DNA of 64,000 nucleotides from Sandaracinaceae bacterium (GTDB taxonomy: Bacteria > Myxococcota_A > Polyangia > Polyangiales > JADJQN01), in contig JADJQN010000003.1 in assembly GCA_016712745.1 (NCBI GenBank), positions 1,302,001 through 1,366,000 on the forward strand, in the 5' to 3' direction. Positions within the stretch are counted from its first letter, which is position 1, and each line of letters opens with the position of its first letter. The notes below the pieces were generated by a model, which searched no databases, had not been told where the DNA came from, and worked only from the letters and a program-made list of their open reading frames with translations. The translations under genes and the position numbers were made by a program. Below, piece after piece: positions 1-7,397 of this stretch.

Positions 1-2
1 AC

Positions 3-1364
3 CAAGGTGTGATTTCATGGCGACCCACGTCGCGCGATCGCATTCGCCTACTTGGCTACGCGAGCGCCGATCGTTTCGCGCTGAACATACCGCCTTCGGA
101 ATCGGATCCGACCATTCGCGGAAACTTGGATCTGCGCACGAGCTTCTACCGAGTGCAGGCAGATTGGCGTCATCAGTATTCCGAGAACGTGACGCAAGAC
201 ATCTCCATTTCTGCGGGAGAAACGAACCTTCGCTTCGGGCTCGGGGATCAGTTTCGTCTCGATTTACACACGGTGCCGATTGTTGCGCGTGCCGAGTGGA
301 ATGCACGCTTGTCGCATGGCGTACGGCTCATCGCTGGCTTTGACACGATCACGACGCCCACCGACCTCATCTACTACGGTCCGGCGGTCGGTCAGGCGGA
401 AGGCAATCCCAGCATGGGCACGAACGTGGGAGCAGAGCGCAAGTTCGACACGACGTTTAGCTCGACAGTCTTCCGTCCTGCCATGTTCGTGGAAACCATT
501 TTGCGCCCTGTCGACCCGCTGACCATCATCGCTGGCGTACGACTCGACTACTACCACGAGATTAGGCACTGGTCTTTCGATCCGCGGTTGTCCGCGCGCT
601 ACGCCGTCAATGATCAATGGACGATCAAGGCAGGCATCGGCAGGTTCTCGCAGCCGCCCGAGTTTCAAGAGTCGCTGGCTGGTCTTGGCAATCCGAGTCT
701 TACGCCGCTGCACGCGCTTCATTTGGCTGCGGGCGTTGATCACCAGTTCAACGAAACGTTTTCACTCGGCGTGGAAGGCTTCTACAAGTGGGTGACGAAT
801 CGGCCGGTGGCTACCCAAAACTCCGAGCCGCCGTTCTTCGAGAACGCCGGAGTCGGGCGCATTTACGGCATGGAAGTAGCCGGTCGTGCCCGTCCCCGCG
901 GTCGCTTTTTTGGATTCCTCTCCTACACGTTGTCGCGCAGCGAGCGCCTTGATCGCCCAGGCAGCGCGTGGCGTGTTTTTGATTTTGATCAGACGCACAT
1001 CTTTACGGTGAGCCTCGTTTACAAACTCGGGCGCGGTTGGGAACTCGGCGGCACCTTCCGCTTGGTGAGCGGCAATCCGCTTACGCCGGTCATCGGAAGC
1101 GTCTACGACGTTACCTCGAACGTCTATCAGCCCCTCTACGGCATGGTGAACAGCGATCGCGTTGGCCTCTTTCATCGCTTCGATGTGCGCCTCGAGAAGA
1201 TGTGGACGTTTACCAACTGGCGCCTCGCTTTCTACAGCAACGTGCAGCACGTCTACAACCGCATGAATCCCGAAGGCACGTTGTACAATTACGATTTCCG
1301 CGAGAGCCAAGTCGTCGGTGGTCTCCCGATCATTCCCAGCATCGGTGTGCGAGGCGAGCTGTGA
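3..1364 (+). CDS. TonB-dependent receptor-like outer-membrane beta-barrel, C-terminal part
   Basis: The reading frame is open to the left edge, so the N-terminus (signal peptide, plug) lies outside the window and about 453 residues are visible. They alternate polar and hydrophobic or aromatic residues as in a TonB-receptor barrel, with features typical of the late strands: a GMEVAGRARP strand followed by GFLSYTLSRSER, then FDQTHIFTVSLVYKLG. The product should sit in the outer membrane and import a ligand that cannot be predicted here. It ends in RGEL rather than the usual terminal aromatic residue. Its stop overlaps the start of the next lipoprotein gene by 4 bp, so the two are probably co-translated and may form one uptake complex. 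A porin-like barrel is the alternative. Confidence 0.8.
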   Translation, partial: QGVISWRPTSRDRIRLLGYASADRFALNIPPSESDPTIRGNLDLRTSFYRVQADWRHQYSENVTQDISISAGETNLRFGLGDQFRLDLHTVPIVARAEWNARLSHGVRLIAGFDTITTPTDLIYYGPAVGQAEGNPSMGTNVGAERKFDTTFSSTVFRPAMFVETILRPVDPLTIIAGVRLDYYHEIRHWSFDPRLSARYAVNDQWTIKAGIGRFSQPPEFQESLAGLGNPSLTPLHALHLAAGVDHQFNETFSLGVEGFYKWVTNRPVATQNSEPPFFENAGVGRIYGMEVAGRARPRGRFFGFLSYTLSRSERLDRPGSAWRVFDFDQTHIFTVSLVYKLGRGWELGGTFRLVSGNPLTPVIGSVYDVTSNVYQPLYGMVNSDRVGLFHRFDVRLEKMWTFTNWRLAFYSNVQHVYNRMNPEGTLYNYDFRESQVVGGLPIIPSIGVRGEL

Positions 1365-2332
1365 CGCGTGCTTCTTGCATTGCCGTGGTCTTGACCCTCT
1401 TCGCTCTGACGGGCTGCGAAGAACTCTCGCCGCAGGTGCTGGTGAAAGACACACGCCTGATCGGTGGCGAGATTCGGGTTGAAGGCGATCCCGGGCGCGC
1501 CTCACCACAGCCGGGAGAGGTCGCCAATGTGCTCTTCTATGTCGCGTCGCCGCCTGGCGTGAACGACGAGCTGAATTGGGCGTTTTACAGCTGTTTGCAG
1601 TCAGTAACGGCAGGCGGTCTTCCGCGTTGCGAAGGAACACCGTCGCTTGCAGATGTAGTCAGTGGTAGCGGGACGCCGACGTTCTCGTTCACGACGCCCA
1701 CCCCCTCCGCGCCGCCGACCGATGTGGGGAGCGACGCAAAGCCCACCGTGCTCATCCTCGGTGTGGTCTGTATGAATGGCGCGCCGACCTTCGACGCCAT
1801 GACGATGCAGCCTTCCTGCGGATCGAACGCGACGCGCACCTTCCCGCTCATCATGCGCGTTCCCATCCAGACCGACGAGAGCAGCACGAATCACAATCCG
1901 AGCTTTGGCGATGTTCTTCGAATTGGCGAAAGCCCTTGGCCTGCGAACGACGCAATCGGGGTGGCAGCCGCAGGTTGCGCGTCCCTTCCCGAGTCGGCCG
2001 AGCTTCCGCGTATTTCGCGCGCCGAAGGCAACCGCAAGATCAACTTCGAAATGCTGGATCGCGCCAACGCGGAGCTAGTCTTTACGGATGCGATGAGCGG
2101 CGCGACCATGTTCGAGGCGCTGCAGGTCAACATGGCCACCAGCGCAGGCAACGTGGATGGGATTTCCTTCGAAGTACTCGAGAGCAACGAGATCCCCGAC
2201 ACCTTCGACATCGACTGGGTGCCGCCCGATACCGTGGTCGCTGAGGGCGAGCTGGTAAAGTTTTGGTTCGTGATGCGTGACGGTCGTTCGGGCTCGGCCC
2301 TGACCGAGCGCGCGTTTTGCCTAGTTCCCTAA
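1361..2332 (+). CDS. Lipoprotein of unknown function, coupled to the upstream barrel
   Basis: The GTG start at 1361 overlaps the barrel stop (GTGA). It is preferred to further-upstream starts because it begins a clean lipoprotein signal: a hydrophobic stretch and the lipobox LTGC with Cys19. The 323-residue product has no family I recognise. It contains several Cys (for example in YSCLQS, LPRCEG, VVCMNG and PSCGSN) and Pro/Thr/Ser-rich segments, suggesting an extracytoplasmic beta-rich protein. The tight coupling suggests it is a surface or periplasmic partner of the barrel, as SusD-like lipoproteins are for SusC, but no SusD similarity is visible. Its stop lies 1 bp from the convergent hydrolase stop. 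Confidence 0.75.
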   Translation: MTRASCIAVVLTLFALTGCEELSPQVLVKDTRLIGGEIRVEGDPGRASPQPGEVANVLFYVASPPGVNDELNWAFYSCLQSVTAGGLPRCEGTPSLADVVSGSGTPTFSFTTPTPSAPPTDVGSDAKPTVLILGVVCMNGAPTFDAMTMQPSCGSNATRTFPLIMRVPIQTDESSTNHNPSFGDVLRIGESPWPANDAIGVAAAGCASLPESAELPRISRAEGNRKINFEMLDRANAELVFTDAMSGATMFEALQVNMATSAGNVDGISFEVLESNEIPDTFDIDWVPPDTVVAEGELVKFWFVMRDGRSGSALTERAFCLVP

Positions 2333-2333
2333 G

Positions 2334-3338
2334 CTATGCGGCGCGTAGCGCGGGGCTGATATTGCGTGCGCGCAGCCATGCTGCGAGCGGAGTGAAGACT
2401 TCGCGCGGCGCGGTATCGGCCACATAGAGATCGGCGTGGGCGTACCAAGTATCGGCGTTGCCCACTCTCAAGACGTCCACGTCACGACTGCCCCAGTGTT
2501 TGCGTGCAGCGAGCGACGTGATCTCGGGCACTACGCCGTCGCGATTTGATGTGATTAGGAGAAGTGGCATCGTGATGCGCGAGAGCTCGCGTGTGATGTT
2601 CAGTCCGCGAATGGTGAGATCGCGAGCGATGATCCACCGGCTCAGCTCTTGATTGATGCGCGGATGCGGGTCTTCGACGGTTTCGACGATCTCCGCCGCC
2701 TTGCTTACGTCGACTTGAGTCGCGTTTACGTAGATCGAGAGAAGCTGAGGCAGATGCTTGAGCGCGGGAATTGCGATGCGCGCCATCTGACGAGCGCCGC
2801 GCACGCGCAGCAGGCCGATCAGTGTCGGTGAAGAGAAGGCGAGACGAATCGCGGGATGCACTTTCTCCCAACGAAGCGGGGTTCCCATCGCGACAATGGC
2901 CGAGACAGGAGCCGCTGGGGTGTGCACGAGGTAGGAGTACGAAATCGTTCCGCCCAGGCTGCAGCCAAGGAGCATGGCTTGCGGGCGGTGGGTATGCGTG
3001 GCGTGTAGAACAGTCTTCAAGGCGGCGGGCAGGTCATAAAGCGCGTAACGCTCGATTGAGGGCTCACCGGCATGACTATGAAGCGGAGTGCTTCGGTCCT
3101 GGCCTCGCAGGTTCACGGTCCAAACTTCAAAACCCTCGTTGGCGAGGTGCCGGGTCATCGAGGTGCCACGCGGATGGTAGCCAAAAATGTGGCCGTTCAT
3201 GCCGTAGCCGGGAACGATGAGCAGCGGATCGCAGTCGTGACGAAGGTGTTTGGGCGAGAAAGTTCGCTTGAGCTCGAGCAGCCATCCGTCGTCGGTGCGT
3301 GCACGCAAGATGTCGGTACGCAGATGAGAATTGGGCAT
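2334..3338 (-). CDS. Alpha/beta-hydrolase fold protein
   Basis: A 334-residue cytoplasmic hydrolase. Strand-turn features include PLLIVPGYGMNG (oxyanion region), VWTVNLRGQDRS, and the nucleophile elbow GCSLGG with Ser127. An acidic residue follows in LLITSNRDGVVP and a histidine in YAHADLYV, completing a plausible Ser-Asp-His triad. The C-terminal pattern HADLYVADTAPREVF resembles hydrolases near the polyhydroxyalkanoate synthase/lipase group, but the substrate cannot be read from sequence. It is a single gene between convergent and divergent neighbours; the kinase gene starts 62 bp from its start codon, so that gap must hold both promoters. Confidence 0.85.
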   Translation of the reverse strand: MPNSHLRTDILRARTDDGWLLELKRTFSPKHLRHDCDPLLIVPGYGMNGHIFGYHPRGTSMTRHLANEGFEVWTVNLRGQDRSTPLHSHAGEPSIERYALYDLPAALKTVLHATHTHRPQAMLLGCSLGGTISYSYLVHTPAAPVSAIVAMGTPLRWEKVHPAIRLAFSSPTLIGLLRVRGARQMARIAIPALKHLPQLLSIYVNATQVDVSKAAEIVETVEDPHPRINQELSRWIIARDLTIRGLNITRELSRITMPLLLITSNRDGVVPEITSLAARKHWGSRDVDVLRVGNADTWYAHADLYVADTAPREVFTPLAAWLRARNISPALRAA

Positions 3339-3400
3339 CGCATCTTTTCTACAACGTTGTTTTTAGATCGCGAACTTTTTGCGTATCATCCGCCGCGACG

Positions 3401-4786
3401 ATGACGGACCGAATTGGCAACTGCCGGATCGTAGGCGAGATCGGCTCGGGAGGCATGGCGGTCGTCTACAAGGCGATTCAGGAGCCACTCGGACGCCCTG
3501 TGGCGATCAAGGCCTTGAAGCCGAGCATCGCTGTCGATAGCCAATTCGCAAAGCGTTTCGAGCGCGAAGCCAACTTCATGGCGGCGCTTCAGCACGAAAA
3601 TATTTTGCACGTCTACGACTTCATCAAAGACGGCGAGACGATGTACATCGTCATGGAGTACGTGCAAGGCATCGACTTGTACGACCTGCTCGAGCGCACA
3701 CCTCGCCTGCCCGTCGAAGTTGCAGCGATCATTGCGCTGCAAGTCGCGCGCGCGTTGGACTACGCGCATTTTCGCGGAATTATCCATCGCGACATCAAGC
3801 CGGCCAACATCATGATTTCAAGCCACGGTGAAGTGAAGCTGATGGACTTTGGGATTGCGCGTGATGACACCCTTAGCGACCTCACCGAAACGGGCACCGG
3901 CCTAGGCACGCCTTCATACATGTCGCCGGAGCAGATCCTCGGCGACAAGTTGGATTTCCGTAGCGACATTTTCTCGCTGGGCATCGTGCTCTATCAAATG
4001 GTGACGGGCCGCAAACCGTTTATCGAAGACGAAGCACGCACGGTCATGCAGAAGATTCGTCTCGACCGCTACACGGCACCCCGTCGTATCAACACGGCCG
4101 TCCCGCGCATGCTCGATCGCATTTTGAGTCGCACGATGGAGAAGCTGCCGGCCAACCGCTACCCGACAACGCAGGCTTTAATCGACGATTTGATGGAGTT
4201 TCTCTCGCCGCGCGTGCCTATCAACTACAACGCGCGTCTCGTCATGTATCTGCGTGATGTAGATGTTGTGAGTGGCGAAAAAGCGGACGAGATTTTGGCC
4301 CTCGGTGCATCGCGTCTGTCGCGCACCGGTAGCTCAGTGGATCGTGGCCTTTTGCGCAGCGTGGGTCTGGTGGAGGCGGGTGTGTTTCTGCTGGTGCTCG
4401 GAGCGGGCGGATTGATTCAGCACGCGGCAGGTCGCTTCGATGAAGACAGCGAGGCGAACGCTCCACAAGCGGCGCCCCTCTCGCCGCAGCTTGCTGGCTA
4501 TCTCAAGGTGGTCGCCGATCCGTGGGCCGAGGTCTACGTAGATGGTCAGCTTGTAGTTACTACTCCGTCCGCTACTCCAATCGCACTTCCGCCGGGTCGG
4601 CACTACGTAAAATTTCGCAATCCGTATTATTCGGAAGTGGACCGCGAAGTTCGAGTGCGCACCGGCGTGACCGAGACCCTCGATGTGGAAATGGTTCCGC
4701 GGCCTTCGTTGCATTTGCCGCAGGCCACGAGCGCGCCGGCAGCGCCTGCTACTGCGCCTGCCCCAGCTGGTGAGGAAGCGTTGTGA
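3401..4786 (+). CDS. Membrane Ser/Thr protein kinase with C-terminal PEGA domain
   Basis: The ATG at 3401 begins directly before the kinase fold; earlier in-frame starts would add a non-conserved tail overlapping the divergent hydrolase. Kinase motifs run in order: glycine loop GSGGMA (residues 15-20), catalytic Lys37 in VAIKALK, HRDIKPAN (129-136), DFGIA (149-153), and SPEQ. This is a complete canonical Hanks-type active site. A single membrane segment lies near residues 322-342, followed by a Pro/Ala linker and a PEGA domain (about 366-430, with a PWAEVYVDGQ strand) on the far side of the membrane. The likely role is signal transduction linked to the envelope. The stop overlaps the LysM gene start, so that protein may provide or report the ligand. 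Confidence 0.92.
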   Translation: MTDRIGNCRIVGEIGSGGMAVVYKAIQEPLGRPVAIKALKPSIAVDSQFAKRFEREANFMAALQHENILHVYDFIKDGETMYIVMEYVQGIDLYDLLERTPRLPVEVAAIIALQVARALDYAHFRGIIHRDIKPANIMISSHGEVKLMDFGIARDDTLSDLTETGTGLGTPSYMSPEQILGDKLDFRSDIFSLGIVLYQMVTGRKPFIEDEARTVMQKIRLDRYTAPRRINTAVPRMLDRILSRTMEKLPANRYPTTQALIDDLMEFLSPRVPINYNARLVMYLRDVDVVSGEKADEILALGASRLSRTGSSVDRGLLRSVGLVEAGVFLLVLGAGGLIQHAAGRFDEDSEANAPQAAPLSPQLAGYLKVVADPWAEVYVDGQLVVTTPSATPIALPPGRHYVKFRNPYYSEVDREVRVRTGVTETLDVEMVPRPSLHLPQATSAPAAPATAPAPAGEEAL

Positions 4787-5778
4787 GATCCGGATTCGCC
4801 GTGGCTCTTTGTGCGTCGCTGTTGGTCGCAAGCTCGGCCGCGGCCGACGGCGCAACGACGGTGATCGCACACGTCGTGAGGCCGGGTGAGACGCTTGCCA
4901 GTATCGCCGAGCGCTATTACGGAGATCCGCGTCGCGAAGCGGTCTTAGTGATGGAAAATGGGCTCAACACGCAAGGTGGCGCGGCAATTGTCGTCGGCCT
5001 TCGCTTGGATATCCCGACCGTTTCGTATCATCGCGTGGCAGCCGGGGAGACGTGGACTGAGCTTGCCGAGCACTACTACGGTGACACGCATCGCTCGGCG
5101 GCGCTCATAGAGGCCAATGGCGGCACGCCCACGCAGCCCGATGTGGGCGCGGAGATTTTGATTCCCTATCCTCTGCGTCATGTCGCGGGGCAACACGATA
5201 CCTTGAGCGAAGTTGCGCAACTCTATTTTGGGCGCACGGAGGCAGTCACGACGCTACGACGCTTCAATCGCGTGCGCGGCAATCGTCTTCAGCGCGGGCA
5301 AATTATTCTGGTTCCACTTTCCGATCTGGTCTTGAGCGATGAGGGCAAGCGTCTTGTTGCAGCAGAGACCGGACATGCACCGTCAGACGGATCGGAAGTG
5401 CGCGCGTTGCAAGCGCGCATCGATGGCGAGTTGCCGGTCTTGCGCGAGCATGTTCATCGCGGGCGCTTCACCGAGGCGGTGGCCCTTGCCAATCGCCTGC
5501 TTGGCACCGGTGTGCTGACCGGTAATCAGATCGTGACCATTCATCGCGAGCTTGCAACGGCCTACGTCGCACTCAATCGCGAAGACCTCGCTGTGGAAGC
5601 CTTTCGCGAAGTCATCGCACGTCAGCCGGACGCGGAGCTTGATTCCGTTCGTACTTCACCGCGCGTGCTGGCCGCTTTTCGGCTCGCGCATCAGGCCCGT
5701 CCGGCGGCTCGCGCAGCTGCCCCAACGCCTGCCGCGGGCAATACGCCAGCATCGACCAGCGACGCAGGCGCGCACTGA
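4783..5778 (+). CDS. Secreted triple-LysM protein with helical C-terminus
   Basis: GTG start overlapping the kinase stop by 4 bp. Residues 1-21 form a Sec signal peptide. Three LysM modules follow at about 29-78 (HVVRPGETLASIAERYYGD), 86-130 (HRVAAGETWTELAEHYYGD) and 136-178 (HVAGQHDTLSEVAQLYFG). A helical, TPR-like region (about 205-300) and an Ala/Pro tail complete the 331 residues. LysM modules bind peptidoglycan glycan, so the protein probably sits in the periplasm on the sacculus. Coupling to a kinase with an extracytoplasmic PEGA domain makes a cell-wall-sensing pair a reasonable inference. No hydrolase domain is present. Confidence 0.88.
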   Translation: MRSGFAVALCASLLVASSAAADGATTVIAHVVRPGETLASIAERYYGDPRREAVLVMENGLNTQGGAAIVVGLRLDIPTVSYHRVAAGETWTELAEHYYGDTHRSAALIEANGGTPTQPDVGAEILIPYPLRHVAGQHDTLSEVAQLYFGRTEAVTTLRRFNRVRGNRLQRGQIILVPLSDLVLSDEGKRLVAAETGHAPSDGSEVRALQARIDGELPVLREHVHRGRFTEAVALANRLLGTGVLTGNQIVTIHRELATAYVALNREDLAVEAFREVIARQPDAELDSVRTSPRVLAAFRLAHQARPAARAAAPTPAAGNTPASTSDAGAH

Positions 5779-5779
5779 G

Positions 5780-6766
5780 TCAGCGCTTTTTCTGCTTCGG
5801 TTTGGGCTTCGGCGCGGCCGACGCAGTGAGCGCAGGTGCCAGGTCGGCGGGCGGTGGGGACGAGAGATTGGGCACGGTGGGATAGCCCGCGTCGCGCGCG
5901 CGTTTGTTCCACACCACATAGAAGAAGATCCCGAGGGGAAGAAGGGCAAGAGAAATCAATTGCGACGTTGAATAATTGAATGCGCCACCGCGTTCGGGAT
6001 CGTCGCGCAAGAACTCGATGAGAAAACGCCAAGCGCTATAACCGATCACCAATACCAACAAAGGTTGACCGCGAAACTTTCGTTTGTGCCAGACGAACAT
6101 CGTCATGCCGAAGAGCACTAAACCGGCCGCCGACTCGTAGAGCTGAGTTGGATGAACAGGCAATGAGAAGTGTGCGCTCTCGGCCAAGTGGTACTGCTGC
6201 ACATGGTGATTGAAGGCAGGTGCACCGTTGGGCATGTTCGCGCACGCGAGAGTCGGGCTTGCGTGAAAGTCCCAATGGGGAAATGTACCCCAGCGACGCA
6301 GCCACGAAGGTGCGCTCGGTAAAAGGCGCTGTCCGAAATCGCAGCCAAAGAGGTAGCAGCCGATACGCGTGAAGAGCAAGCCGGTGGCGAGCGTCGGCGC
6401 AACAACATCGGCCCACGGCAAAAGGGCTTGCTTGCGCGCACGAAGGTAGGCAAGCGAACCGAAGAATCCCCCTATAAAACCGCCATAGGCGACGAGGCCC
6501 CCGGATCGCAACGCAAGCCAACTGCGTGCATCGGGGAACTCGCCGGGATTGGTCACAATGTAGAGAATGCGTGCGCCCGCGATCGCCGCAACGGCCGTCA
6601 CGATGAAGCAGTTGGCCATCATCTCGCGATCGAGGCGCTCGCAAGTCGTACCGAGCCACATGACCAAGTACCAAGCGATAATGAGCGATGTGCCGAGCAT
6701 CACGCCATAGGAGAAGATCGGCAGACTTCCCCAGGGCGTCGGGATGTAAAAAAGAATCGGATGCAT
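5780..6766 (-). CDS. lgt: Prolipoprotein diacylglyceryl transferase
   Basis: Transfers diacylglycerol from phosphatidylglycerol to the lipobox cysteine of prolipoproteins at the inner membrane. The 328 residues contain the Lgt start pattern MHPILFYIPTPWGSLPIFSYG, the glycine-rich segment GGLVAYGGFIGGFFGSL, and the family motif HPTQLYES. Several membrane helices are visible. Relative to the shorter enterobacterial form it has an insertion of roughly 50 residues between the GCYLFGCDFG segment and the HPTQLYE motif, and a basic Lys/Pro-rich tail ending in KQKKR. A 7-bp gap separates it from the upstream hypothetical gene, suggesting one transcript. The many lipoproteins in this window are its expected substrates. 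Confidence 0.95.
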   Translation of the reverse strand: MHPILFYIPTPWGSLPIFSYGVMLGTSLIIAWYLVMWLGTTCERLDREMMANCFIVTAVAAIAGARILYIVTNPGEFPDARSWLALRSGGLVAYGGFIGGFFGSLAYLRARKQALLPWADVVAPTLATGLLFTRIGCYLFGCDFGQRLLPSAPSWLRRWGTFPHWDFHASPTLACANMPNGAPAFNHHVQQYHLAESAHFSLPVHPTQLYESAAGLVLFGMTMFVWHKRKFRGQPLLVLVIGYSAWRFLIEFLRDDPERGGAFNYSTSQLISLALLPLGIFFYVVWNKRARDAGYPTVPNLSSPPPADLAPALTASAAPKPKPKQKKR

Positions 6767-6773
6767 GCCGAGC

Positions 6774-7334
6774 TCAGCCCTCGTGAACGACGAGCAGGCC
6801 CCATGCCTCCGCCGTCGGCGGAGCAGGCGGCGGTGAAAGGTCTGCGGTCAAACACGCGTGCGCGAAATCCGCCGCGTTGGTGTCGGGGTCTTCCCAGAGT
6901 GCGTCAAGCTTCACCAACATCTCGTCGGGCTTTTTGCGCCACTGCTTGAAGACGATGTCGAGCTCTTCGGGAAGCTTTCCTCGTCGCACCGCGTTGTAGA
7001 CCGCAAATGGCAACTGCCCTCCCAACGGCGATTCCCCGGGCGGTTGATCGAGCACCGCAAGGCACGCCTCTTCGAGCAGAAGGCGATGATCTTCGCGCGA
7101 CCCGTCGAAGAGCATCAGAATGTAGTGCTCCAGCAAGAAGATCTCCCAGCCCATGGGCAGAAGCTCTTCGTCACTCTCATCGAGCCGCTCGCGAACGCGA
7201 TCGGTGTCGATGGCGAACGCCACCAGATGCACGTAAGGTACGCCGTGCGCGGCAGCCAGCGTGCGATCCATGACTGTTTTACGACCGAGACTTTCATCGC
7301 GCTTCGGTAGGACGCGTAGGGACTTATCGCTCAC
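6774..7334 (-). CDS. Conserved-looking hypothetical protein upstream of lgt
   Basis: I do not recognise this family. The GTG at 7334 is preferred to a start near 7502 because the longer form would overlap the divergent gene starting at 7398 and adds a Cys/Arg-rich, non-protein-like stretch. The 186 residues are acidic and mostly helical, with HLVAFAIDTDRVRERLDESD, a GWEIFLLEHYILMLFDGS core and a Pro-rich segment (PPPAPP) near the end. No signal peptide or membrane helix is seen, so it is probably cytosolic. It sits 7 bp before lgt and is likely co-transcribed with it. The start has no clear ribosome-binding site. Confidence 0.6.
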   Translation of the reverse strand: MSDKSLRVLPKRDESLGRKTVMDRTLAAAHGVPYVHLVAFAIDTDRVRERLDESDEELLPMGWEIFLLEHYILMLFDGSREDHRLLLEEACLAVLDQPPGESPLGGQLPFAVYNAVRRGKLPEELDIVFKQWRKKPDEMLVKLDALWEDPDTNAADFAHACLTADLSPPPAPPTAEAWGLLVVHEG

Positions 7335-7397
7335 GGGGCGAAGAATGTCCCGGCTTCTGCACGGCGTCGAGCGGCATAAAACCAGGACGAAATTGCG

